Shown here one piece after another: positions 33,209 to 41,098 of a stretch of DNA of 64,000 nt; within the stretch, counting starts at the first letter, position 1, and the number at the start of each line of letters is the position of its first letter. The stretch is from positions 620,001 to 684,000 of the forward strand of contig OY760226.1 in the NCBI GenBank assembly GCA_963663395.1, written 5' to 3'. Below the pieces are notes generated by a model. It was not told where the DNA came from. It saw only the letters and a list, made by a program, of their open reading frames with translations, and made no database searches. This DNA comes from Azophilus sp963663395. GTDB taxonomy: Bacteria > Pseudomonadota > Gammaproteobacteria > Pseudomonadales > Azotimanducaceae. Position numbers and translations under genes: made by a program.

Positions 33209-35287
33209 ATGGACGGGTTGAACAAGGTAGCAGGCATATCCAACCCCGATAACGGCGGTGCAACCGGCAGCGGCATCGCGCCGAACCAGGGTTCCTTTGG
33301 CGGTCGGCGGGTGTCGACGTCATCCGGGGAGGACAGCCCCGCGCCTTCCCCGGTGAAACGCAGGCGTGAATCGCCTGAGGCCGGCACTTCCGCCGAAGCC
33401 CGCCGCATGGTTCCTCCTAGCAAGCGAGCGCTGCCGGCCCCGCAGTCCGTTCCCGCGAATCAGGCCGCCCTGCCCGGACCGGCAACGTCCAGAACCGAAC
33501 CGCAAAGTCGCGCAACCGCAACCGCGGGCACAGTCGGCGTGCCGCAAAGCCCGGGCACCGCTGCCGAACGGGGGCCCCTCCGTCGTCCTGTCGACCTCCC
33601 CTGGTTAAGCCCGTCCCGGAATGCGGAGTTGCTGACGGCGCACTGCCGGCTCCGGGCGTTGCTGGAACACCGGGATCTCCCGGAAGAGGTGAAGAAACAC
33701 CTGTCCAAAGGCTTCGAGATCATGACCAGAACCGAACCGCAAATCCTGCGGGTGGACGCACTGCTCCGGCGAACGGCACTGGAGGATTTGACCCTGGCCG
33801 AAAGAACCGAACTGGAGCGCCTGGTTCTCTCGATCAGGAACGATCTTGCAAAAAGCTACGGCATGGAGAAAGTGGCGCACGGTTGGAACGCCGGATTGGC
33901 CCGAATTTCGTATCTTGGCTCATGGGACGATACGGTCAGAGGCGCGGCGCGGGATCTGATTGAACGCTACGAGAAGGCCCGCAAGTACTTCTACTCGGCC
34001 GAAGTGCCTTGGGAACCGGCGATCCGGCGACTGGCGATCATGAAAGCGGCGCAGGCGGAGGTGCCGGTTACCGTGCTACGCTGCAACTTCCCCTGGGAGT
34101 TACCCGGCAGCCAACCCTGGCCCGGCGTCTGCCCCGCCCTCCCGCACGTCCGCTGTGTCGTCCGTGCTCCCGATTGCACGCACACCGCAATGACCGACGC
34201 GAACGGCAGAACGCTGTATACGGGGATCAGCCACGGCTTTTTCCAGCATCGCCTCAACGAAGAAGAAGCAGCCATCGCCGGTTACGCCGATCGCCACGGC
34301 CTGTCCTTTGAACGGGTTCACGCCGAGGTTGAGCGTTTGTACTCCCTTCCCGGTGGGCCGGATCTTCGCCTCGACCTGGAGTTGGTCGACCTGGATGACC
34401 GCTTCAATGTGCAGGGGGCGAGCGACGGCTTCACCGATCTCGGCGAACTTGCACCCCGCGGATTCGGGCTTGCCAATGCGGCTGTGCGCTCAGGCGCCGC
34501 CCGCATTGCCGAGGCTGTCGTCGCTCAGGCACTTTATTCCGATCCGGAAAAAACCGCGCGGGCGTTTAACGGAGAGACTGTCGATATCAAACTGATGGCG
34601 ATACCAATCCTGCATTGCAGTGACACTTCTGATTGCATGCCGCAACTCGGCGCATTCGAGGAACTCGAAAAATCTCCCCTGGCGTTGTCAATGCTCGATC
34701 ACGAAGGCCATGCACACTACGTACGGGCAAACGTCCGGTATTACGAATTTGCCGTCACGATCGGGGAGTTTCGAGTGCGCCGGGCTTCCTCCTGGGATGC
34801 AACAGAGTTTTGCAAGTTGATTGGGCCGTTGGGCGACCGTGAACTGTCGGGCGAAGTGTCAGTGAGAATCGACGCCATGAAAACCCGGGTAGCCGAACTG
34901 AGGTCTTCGATGATACGGGAACTGCCAGCGATCAGGCCTGCCGGAAAGCCTCTTCCCGAAGTCGGGCCTGTGCCAAACGAAATCCGCAAACTGGGTGAGG
35001 ACTCGGCGTACCTGGAAAGAAGCCTGCGCACGCTGGAGCAGGCGGGCATGGATTTCAAAGCCTGCCTGATGGGGGGGATCGGCAGAGACGCAGGCGACGA
35101 GCCAATTCTCGACAACGCCGCGCGGGTTGCCTTGATCGCCCATCTGACCGGCCGGACTCCCGTATTGTGTTGCCCGGCGGACAAAGACTCGGTGATACGG
35201 GTGGAATCGCACATCGAGTCGCTCCTGAGTTTTGCCGGGGCCCATGAAGGCAATCTCCCAATACTCCGCGCCCGGGCGGTGCGGTAG
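33209..35287 (+). CDS. Large unrecognised protein with SopB-like C-terminal motif (candidate effector)
   Basis: A 692-residue protein from ATG 33209, which follows an AGGAGA site; ATG 33137 would add 24 residues. The first about 130 residues are rich in Pro, Ser, Ala and Gly and contain a basic patch SPVKRRRESPEAG like a nuclear-localisation signal. The middle has TDANGRTLYTGISHGFF and the Ala-rich helix RIAEAVVAQALYSDPEKTA. Near the end, HLTGRTPVLCCPADKDSVIR resembles in position and surroundings the CKSGKDRT loop of SopB/IpgD phosphoinositide phosphatases, but the catalytic Arg position is Ser. No signal peptide or membrane helix is seen. It sits between direct repeats of the ysxC-c4 junction. 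The family link is my inference from motif layout, not a database match. Confidence 0.6.
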   Translation: MDGLNKVAGISNPDNGGATGSGIAPNQGSFGGRRVSTSSGEDSPAPSPVKRRRESPEAGTSAEARRMVPPSKRALPAPQSVPANQAALPGPATSRTEPQSRATATAGTVGVPQSPGTAAERGPLRRPVDLPWLSPSRNAELLTAHCRLRALLEHRDLPEEVKKHLSKGFEIMTRTEPQILRVDALLRRTALEDLTLAERTELERLVLSIRNDLAKSYGMEKVAHGWNAGLARISYLGSWDDTVRGAARDLIERYEKARKYFYSAEVPWEPAIRRLAIMKAAQAEVPVTVLRCNFPWELPGSQPWPGVCPALPHVRCVVRAPDCTHTAMTDANGRTLYTGISHGFFQHRLNEEEAAIAGYADRHGLSFERVHAEVERLYSLPGGPDLRLDLELVDLDDRFNVQGASDGFTDLGELAPRGFGLANAAVRSGAARIAEAVVAQALYSDPEKTARAFNGETVDIKLMAIPILHCSDTSDCMPQLGAFEELEKSPLALSMLDHEGHAHYVRANVRYYEFAVTIGEFRVRRASSWDATEFCKLIGPLGDRELSGEVSVRIDAMKTRVAELRSSMIRELPAIRPAGKPLPEVGPVPNEIRKLGEDSAYLERSLRTLEQAGMDFKACLMGGIGRDAGDEPILDNAARVALIAHLTGRTPVLCCPADKDSVIRVESHIESLLSFAGAHEGNLPILRARAVR

Positions 35288-35335
35288 GAACCAGCCAGGC
35301 CGAGCCAACGCTGCATTGGCCCACAGACTGCGGCG

Positions 35336-35688
35336 CGTGGCGGCTGGTTCACGTTGCCTGGTCCCTTTTGGGTATAATCCGCGCCCGGTCGGGGCGCGCG
35401 GCCCGGTGTCGGACACGCAGGGTAGACGCGTTACACCATACATCAGGGATTGGCACGCGGGCGACCAGCCTCCCAGGCGAGTCCGGTATATGCAGTGATT
35501 CGGCCGCCGGGTGGTTGCGGTCTCCAGGTCACCCGGACGGTTGCCGGGTTTCACGGACGCAGTGCATTTCCAAAGGAGTACGACGAAAGATGCAGTTGAG
35601 GGTTTGGGTCGGTATCTGTTGCCTGTTGCTGGCAGGCGGAGCGTGGGGCGCCGGCGATCCGGTGGCGGGCCAGGCACAGTCGCTTGCC
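35336..35688 (+). repeat. Direct repeat B: ysxC-cytochrome c4 junction (right copy)
   Basis: Right-hand partner of 32813-33105. It starts with the 5' seven codons of ysxC (on the minus strand, MNQPPR then divergent sequence). It contains the functional TATAAT and AAGGAG signals of cytochrome c4 and ends within that gene's signal-peptide region. Each native gene therefore keeps one intact 5' end: ysxC on the left, cytochrome c4 on the right. The 302-bp interval 35288-35589 holds no gene. Confidence 0.9.
35348..35378 (+). promoter_or_regulatory. Candidate promoter for cytochrome c4-dsbA-aceE
   Basis: A perfect TATAAT at 35373-35378 follows TTCACG (35348-35353) with a 19-bp spacer. The -10 box is destroyed in repeat copy A, which suggests selection for it only here. 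Confidence 0.45.
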
Positions 35689-36207
35689 TGTTCCGCCTGT
35701 CATGGCATGGATGGCGCCACGCCGCTGGATCCCACCTACCCCAACCTGGCGGGGCAGAACGAGAAATACCTGTTCGATCAGCTCAAGCTCATCCAGTCGA
35801 ACGAGCGCGTCATCCTGCTGATGACGGGGCAGCTCATGGGCAAGACGGACCAGGACCTCTGGGACATGGCGGCCTATTACGCCTCGCTGCCCGCCAAGAT
35901 CGGCCAGGCGACCAGCGGCGACGAGTCTGTCGCCCGGGCCGAGGCAATTTATCGCGGCGGCATCATGGACAAGCGCGTGGCCGCCTGCACCGCCTGTCAT
36001 TCGCCGACCGGGAACGGCAATGCGCTCGCCGGGTTTCCGGCCCTGCGCGGTCAACCCGGCCCTTACCTTGCTGCCCAGCTCAAGGCCTATCGCGAGGGCG
36101 AACGCGCCACCGACGAAGCCTACGGCGGCATGATGCGCGACGTGGCCGGCGGGCTGACCGATGGCGAAATCGCCGTGCTGGCCGACTATATTCAGGGATT
36201 GCACTGA
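35590..36207 (+). CDS. Diheme cytochrome c4
   Basis: A 205-residue periplasmic diheme electron carrier. Signal peptide MQLRVWVGICCLLLAGGAWG is followed by heme sites CSACH (about residue 35) and CTACH (about 135). Each is followed by the c4-type YPNLAGQNEKYLFDQLK / FPALRGQPGPYLAAQLKAY pattern of two tandem cytochrome c domains. ATG 35590 has an AAAGGAG site. Cytochrome c4 upstream of dsbA is the pseudomonad arrangement. Confidence 0.95.
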   Translation: MQLRVWVGICCLLLAGGAWGAGDPVAGQAQSLACSACHGMDGATPLDPTYPNLAGQNEKYLFDQLKLIQSNERVILLMTGQLMGKTDQDLWDMAAYYASLPAKIGQATSGDESVARAEAIYRGGIMDKRVAACTACHSPTGNGNALAGFPALRGQPGPYLAAQLKAYREGERATDEAYGGMMRDVAGGLTDGEIAVLADYIQGLH

Positions 36208-36304
36208 CGGGCAATGGCTCCGGCCCGACGGCAATGTGGCGGCCGGGCGCGGATTTCAATCGTCTGATAACCTTCATCCGCGAACAAGAGGAAGGGCAGC
36301 TCAC

Positions 36305-36961
36305 ATGAAATGGTGCGGATCGCTGGGCGGACTGTTGCTTCTGGGCTGGGTTGCGGCCGGCGTGCCGGCCATGGCTGAGGAATCCGCGCCCGCTTACGAA
36401 GAAGGTGTTCAGTATCACCTGCTTCCAGTCGCTGTCGATACCCAGGATCCGGAGCGCATCGAGGTGGTGGAGGTCTTCGGGTACGCCTGCATTCACTGCT
36501 ACAGGTTCGATCCGATCCTGGAGGATTGGCGCAGCGGCCTCCCCGGCGATGTCGCCTTCCGCCGCGTACCGGCCGTCTTCAACGAGACCTGGGCGCTCCT
36601 GGGGCGCATGTTCTACGCTGCAGAGGTGCTCGGCGTCGGCGAGGAGATGCACATGCCCCTGTTCGAGGCAATCCACAGGCAGGGCCTCGATCTGCGCCGG
36701 GTGGAGATTGCCGAGGATCTTTTCGAATCCGAGGCCCGGGTCGAGCCCGCAGACTTCAAGGCCGCGCTGAATTCCTTCGGCGTGGCAGCGCGCGTGAGGC
36801 AGGCAGACGCCCAGGGCCGCGTCTACCGGGTGACCGGCGTGCCCTCCCTTATCGTCAACGGCAAGTACCGCATCGACAGCGGCGATGCCGGCGGCTACGT
36901 GGAGATGGTGCGCATCGCCGACTTCCTCATCGACATGGAGCGCACTGCGCAAGCGGAGTAA
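36305..36961 (+). CDS. dsbA: Thiol:disulfide interchange protein DsbA with CIHC active site
   Basis: A 218-residue periplasmic oxidoreductase that introduces disulfides into exported proteins. A signal peptide (MKWCGSLGGLLLLGWVAAG) precedes the thioredoxin motif in VFGYACIHCYRFDP and the cis-Pro loop RVTGVPSLIVNGKYRI. The active site is CIHC rather than the usual DsbA CPHC. It lies 97 bp after cytochrome c4 and 6 bp before aceE. Confidence 0.93.
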   Translation: MKWCGSLGGLLLLGWVAAGVPAMAEESAPAYEEGVQYHLLPVAVDTQDPERIEVVEVFGYACIHCYRFDPILEDWRSGLPGDVAFRRVPAVFNETWALLGRMFYAAEVLGVGEEMHMPLFEAIHRQGLDLRRVEIAEDLFESEARVEPADFKAALNSFGVAARVRQADAQGRVYRVTGVPSLIVNGKYRIDSGDAGGYVEMVRIADFLIDMERTAQAE

Positions 36962-36967
36962 GGCCCC

Positions 36968-39622
36968 ATGCAACAGACCGGCAGCCAAATCGACGACGGC
37001 TGGAGTCTCGAGCAGGAAGAGTGGGTCGAAGCCCTCGAAGACGTACTGGTCAACCGGGGGGAAGCGGAAACAAAGGCGTTGTTGCTGAAGCTGCAGCAGC
37101 ATCTTAGCCGCAAGGGGCTGGTGCTGACCGAAGCCGCCCTGAATACCCCCTACAAGAACACAATCGACGTCAAGGATCAGCCCGGGTACCCCGGCGACAT
37201 CGAACTGGAGACCCGCATTGGCAACATCATCCGCTGGAACGCGGTGGCCATGGTGTTGCAGGCCTTCGACAGCGGTTCCGGCGTGGGCGGCCACATCGCC
37301 ACTTACCTGTCCGCGGCCACCATGATGGAGGTGGGATTCAACCACGTTTTCAGAACCGGCAGCGCCGGCGACGACCAGGTTCACTACCAGGCCCATACAT
37401 CCCCGGGCATTTATGCGCGCGCCTTCCTCGAGGGCCGGCTGACCGAGGGGCAACTGAAGAACTTCCGACGGGAACTGGGCGCCGGCGGGGGCCTGCCCTC
37501 CTATCCGCACCCGCGGCGTCTGCCCGGTTTCTGGCAGATGCCCACGGCCAGCATGGGCCTTTCAACGCCCAGCGCCATCTACCTGGCCCGCTTTGCCAAG
37601 TACCTGGAAAGCCGGGGGCTGAAGAAGCGCAGCGGCGGCAAGGTGTGGGCGTTCATCGGCGACGGCGAGTCGGACGAGCCGGAAGTGCTGGGCACCATCA
37701 ACATCGCCAGCCGCGAAGACCTCGACAACCTGGTGCTGGTGGTGAACTGCAACCTGCAGCGCCTGGACGGCCCGGTGCGCGGCAACGGCAAGATCATCCA
37801 GGAACTGGAGCGGTCGTTCCGCGGCGCCGACTGGCACGTCATCAAGGTGATCTGGGGCGGCGGCTGGGACCCGATCCTGGCCCGGGACGTGCACGGCGTG
37901 CTGCAGGAACGCATGGAGCAGGCGGTGGATGGCGACTACCAGATGTACACGGTTTCGCCCGGAGACGCGGTGCGCGAGCACTGGGTGGAACACACGCCGG
38001 AACTGCGCGACCTGATGAAGACGCTCACCGACGAGGAGGTGCGCTCGATCAAGCGCGGCGGCCACGATCACGCCAAGATCCATGCCGCGTTCCGGCATGC
38101 GGCGGAGGTGACCGGCAAACCCTGCGTGGTGTTGCTGAAGACCGTGAAGGGCGACGGGCTGGGGCCGGGTGCCGAGGGCCGCAACACGGTACATCAGAAG
38201 AAGTACCTGAGCCCCGACGAGCGGCGGGAACTGGCGAAACGCTTCGACATTCCCCTCTCCGACGAGGCAGTGCTCGGCGCCGAGTTCTACCGGCCCCCCG
38301 AGGACTCCGAGGAGATCCGCTACCTGAAAGCGCGGCGGGAAGCGCTCGGCGGCTTCATCCCGAGGCGGGACGTGCATTGCGAGCGCCTGGAACCGCCCGC
38401 GCTCGAGTTCTTCGATGCCATGCTGAAGGGCACCGCCCGCAACGTTTCCACCACGATGGTTGTTGTGCGCATGCTCTCGCGGCTGTTGCGGCACAAGCGG
38501 CTGGGCAAGTACGTGGTGCCCATCGTCCCCGATGAGGCGCGCACCTTCGGCATGGACGGGCTGTTTCCCCAGGCCGGCATCTACTCCCCGGTGGGGCAGC
38601 ACTACAGGCCGGTGGATGCTGGCACCATCGCCCCGTACCGGGAGTCGGAAGACGGCCAGATCCTGCAGGAAGGCATCTGCGAGACGGGGGCCATGGCATC
38701 CTTCCTGGCGGCGGGCACGGCCTATGCGAACTACGGCCTGCCCATGATCCCGTTCTACATCTTCTACTCGATCTTCGGTTTCCAGCGGGTCGGCGACATG
38801 ATCTGGGCCTGCGGCGACATGATGTGCAAGGGCTTCCTGCTCGGCGGCACCTCTGGCCGCACCACCCTGAACGGCGAAGGCGTGCAGCACCAGGACGGGC
38901 ACTCCCAGCTCATTGCCAGCACGATTCCCAACCTGAAGAGCTACGACCCGGCCTTTGCCTTCGAGATCGCGCTGATCGTGCGCGACGGCATCCGGGCGAT
39001 GTACGAGGACCACGAGGATGTCTTCTACTACCTGACGCTCACCAACCAGAGCTATCCGATGCCGGCGATGCCCGACGGTGTTCAGGATGGCGTACTTAAG
39101 GGCATGTACTGTTTCGAGCGCGCGCCGGGTGCGGAGATCAACCTGTTCGGCAGCGGCGCGGTGATGACGGAAGTGCTGCGGGCGCGGGACATCCTCGCGG
39201 GCATGGACATGCCCTGCAACCTGTGGAGCGTGACCAGCTACAACGAGCTTGCGCGGGAAGCGCAGGCGATCGAGCGCCAGGAACTGCTCAAGGTGGGCGA
39301 TGTGGACGTGAGACCGTACGTGCAGTCGCTGCTTGCCGAAGAAAGCGGCATATTCGTCGCCGCCACCGATTACATGAAGGCGCTGCCCGGCATGATCGCA
39401 CCCTGGATACCGGGGCCCTACACGGTGCTCGGCACCGATGGCTTCGGGCTGTCAGAGTCCCGGGAACGGCTGCGCGACCATTTCGAGGTGTCGGGCGAGT
39501 GGGTCGCCTTCGCGGTGCTGTCCAGCCTTGCCCGCAACAACCGGGGGACGCGAAACACGGCGCTGAAGTTCGCCGAGGCGAATGGGCTCGACCTGGGCAA
39601 GGCCGACTCGGCAACCTGGTAG
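36968..39622 (+). CDS. aceE: Pyruvate dehydrogenase E1 component, homodimeric type
   Basis: AceE decarboxylates pyruvate using thiamine diphosphate and passes the acetyl group to E2. The 884-residue protein is full length. Signatures include IRWNAVAMVLQAFDSGSGVG with GHIATYLSAATMMEVGFNH, the ThDP-binding AFIGDGESDEPEVLG with VVNCNLQRLDGPVRGNGK, and later FYIFYSIFGFQRVGDMIWA and GRTTLNGEGVQHQDGHS. aceF and lpd are not downstream; the next gene is a sulfotransferase. Its 6-bp spacing from dsbA implies co-transcription. Confidence 0.97.
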   Translation: MQQTGSQIDDGWSLEQEEWVEALEDVLVNRGEAETKALLLKLQQHLSRKGLVLTEAALNTPYKNTIDVKDQPGYPGDIELETRIGNIIRWNAVAMVLQAFDSGSGVGGHIATYLSAATMMEVGFNHVFRTGSAGDDQVHYQAHTSPGIYARAFLEGRLTEGQLKNFRRELGAGGGLPSYPHPRRLPGFWQMPTASMGLSTPSAIYLARFAKYLESRGLKKRSGGKVWAFIGDGESDEPEVLGTINIASREDLDNLVLVVNCNLQRLDGPVRGNGKIIQELERSFRGADWHVIKVIWGGGWDPILARDVHGVLQERMEQAVDGDYQMYTVSPGDAVREHWVEHTPELRDLMKTLTDEEVRSIKRGGHDHAKIHAAFRHAAEVTGKPCVVLLKTVKGDGLGPGAEGRNTVHQKKYLSPDERRELAKRFDIPLSDEAVLGAEFYRPPEDSEEIRYLKARREALGGFIPRRDVHCERLEPPALEFFDAMLKGTARNVSTTMVVVRMLSRLLRHKRLGKYVVPIVPDEARTFGMDGLFPQAGIYSPVGQHYRPVDAGTIAPYRESEDGQILQEGICETGAMASFLAAGTAYANYGLPMIPFYIFYSIFGFQRVGDMIWACGDMMCKGFLLGGTSGRTTLNGEGVQHQDGHSQLIASTIPNLKSYDPAFAFEIALIVRDGIRAMYEDHEDVFYYLTLTNQSYPMPAMPDGVQDGVLKGMYCFERAPGAEINLFGSGAVMTEVLRARDILAGMDMPCNLWSVTSYNELAREAQAIERQELLKVGDVDVRPYVQSLLAEESGIFVAATDYMKALPGMIAPWIPGPYTVLGTDGFGLSESRERLRDHFEVSGEWVAFAVLSSLARNNRGTRNTALKFAEANGLDLGKADSATW

Positions 39623-39732
39623 CCCGCCCCGATGCAGCGATGCCGCGTGTTGCCGCAAACCTCGTGCAGCGCGCTGAAACGAAAGAAAACCTCAAGACAG
39701 GGCGCCGGGCAGGCGCCACGCGTGGGTAGGTC

Positions 39733-40539
39733 GTGAGAGCGCGACGAGTTCACATCATCGGTTGCTATCGCAGCGGTACCACCCTGCTTATGGAGTTGAT
39801 GTGGCGAAGCTTCGCCTTCAGCGGCCGCGCTGACCACGAAGCTTCCCTGCTCGACCCCCCGCCTGCCGGAGAGACGCTGTATCTCTCCAAAAAACCGCCC
39901 GACACCACCCGAATAGAGCGTGTTTTCCTGCGCGACGATGAAACCTTCCTGATCGCCATGCTGCGCGACCCCCGGGCAGTGGTGGCGAGCCGCCACGCCA
40001 GCAGGCCGGAGGTGTATTTTCGCGGCTTCCGTCACTGGCGCGACAGCGCCCGGGCCATCCGCCGCCTGGAAACCAATCCCCGGTGCCTGGTGGCGCGGTT
40101 CGAGGATCTCCTCGTCGAGCCCGATGGCGTGCAGGCAGCTATCGAGCGCCGTTTCGGCTTCCTCGAGCGGCGGGCGCGCTTTTCCGACTACCCGGACGGG
40201 GTGGAAACGGGGGAACGCGCCGGGCGGTCGCTCGGCGGCCTTCGGCGGCTGGATGCCTCGCGAATCGGGGGCTGGAAGGATCATCTGCCCAGGATCAGGG
40301 CCCAGCTCGATGCGCACCCCGACATGGAATCAAGCCTGATCGAGTTCGGCTACGAACCCGACGCCGCCTGGACGAAGCAACTCGAGGGGATAAGCCCGCA
40401 CGTACAGCGCTACAAGGAGAATCCCCCGCATCTGCTCAAGCGTTTGGAGACCGCCCTGCGTTACCGCTTGAGGACGCGGGCATACCTGCGCAACCGGCGA
40501 TCGGCGCGCCTGGCAGCCCGTGGCAAAAGTCCGGCGTAG
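39733..40539 (+). CDS. Sulfotransferase-like protein
   Basis: A 268-residue protein with the PAPS 5'-phosphosulfate loop at its N-terminus (VHIIGCYRSGTTLLMELMW) and a 3'-phosphate-binding segment AMLRDPRAVVASRHASRPE. GWKDHLPRIRAQLD and a basic C-terminus follow. The start is GTG 39733. The last codons overlap the left arm of a 137-bp nested inverted repeat. Not closely similar to the sulfotransferase at 22958. Acceptor unknown. Confidence 0.8.
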   Translation: MRARRVHIIGCYRSGTTLLMELMWRSFAFSGRADHEASLLDPPPAGETLYLSKKPPDTTRIERVFLRDDETFLIAMLRDPRAVVASRHASRPEVYFRGFRHWRDSARAIRRLETNPRCLVARFEDLLVEPDGVQAAIERRFGFLERRARFSDYPDGVETGERAGRSLGGLRRLDASRIGGWKDHLPRIRAQLDAHPDMESSLIEFGYEPDAAWTKQLEGISPHVQRYKENPPHLLKRLETALRYRLRTRAYLRNRRSARLAARGKSPA

Positions 40540-40649
40540 CACCGAGAGCGCCGATGGTTCGAGCCGCTCGCGCATCGCGAGGCAGAGCACTGCTCTGCCA
40601 GGCGGGCGCAGCGGCGTTCGAATGCCGGCGGACTTTTGCCACGGGCTGC
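40513..40649. repeat. Nested inverted repeat (MITE- or REP-like)
   Basis: Perfect 21-bp arms, GCAGCCCGTGGCAAAAGTCCG at 40513-40533 and its complement at 40629-40649, enclose 95 bp. Inside is a second perfect palindrome, GGCAGAGCA (40581-40589) and TGCTCTGCC (40591-40599). It carries no reading frame of note, overlaps the end of the sulfotransferase gene, and could act as its terminator or be a non-autonomous mobile element. Confidence 0.75.
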
Positions 40650-40698
40650 TAGGGCCAGGCCGGCGAGACTGAACAAGCTGCCCGGCAGGATGTGCGGG

Positions 40699-40902
40699 TC
40701 AGAGCAGCCCCGCGCTTTCCGCGTCTTCGAGAATGGCCGTGAACAGGTTGAGCGCCTCGGCCTGCTCGTCCCCTTCCACCTCGGCGCTCCTGGAACTGAC
40801 ACCGGGAATACGGGCAATCATGAGGGTGCCGGAGACTGAATAGACGCCGGAGTAACGCTTGCCCTTGAAGTCGATGGGCAGTTGGGTGGGAGGCGTTGAC
40901 AT
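40699..40902 (-). CDS. Small conserved-looking protein, unknown function
   Basis: A 67-residue protein starting at ATG 40902: MSTPPTQLPIDFKGKRYSGV, then YSVSGTLMIARIPG and an acidic C-terminal helix EALNLFTAILEDAESAGLL. It looks like a single small beta-alpha domain with no membrane segment. An upstream in-frame extension to 40986 reads through a plausible leader. No family is recognised. Confidence 0.6.
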   Translation of the reverse strand: MSTPPTQLPIDFKGKRYSGVYSVSGTLMIARIPGVSSRSAEVEGDEQAEALNLFTAILEDAESAGLL

Positions 40903-41098
40903 GGTTAAAACCGTCGATGGGCGAAAGCGCGGAAAGATAACAGATTGAACCGCGTGGCTGGAACCGCGAATGCGAGTCGGCAACAATGGCCGCTATCGTC
41001 GAGTCGCCATGGGATGGTACGGGAGGCTATGCCTTGAATAACAAGCGAACCGCTTGCAGCAAGCCGGAGGCCGGTTCCGCCAGGTCGAGGGCCGTCAC

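Noticed and set aside
34741..35677. Minus-strand frames overlapping the end of the large inserted gene and the right repeat
   Set aside because: Their first codons are just the duplicated ysxC start (MNQPPR) or the antisense of cytochrome c4; the rest is antisense of the inserted gene.
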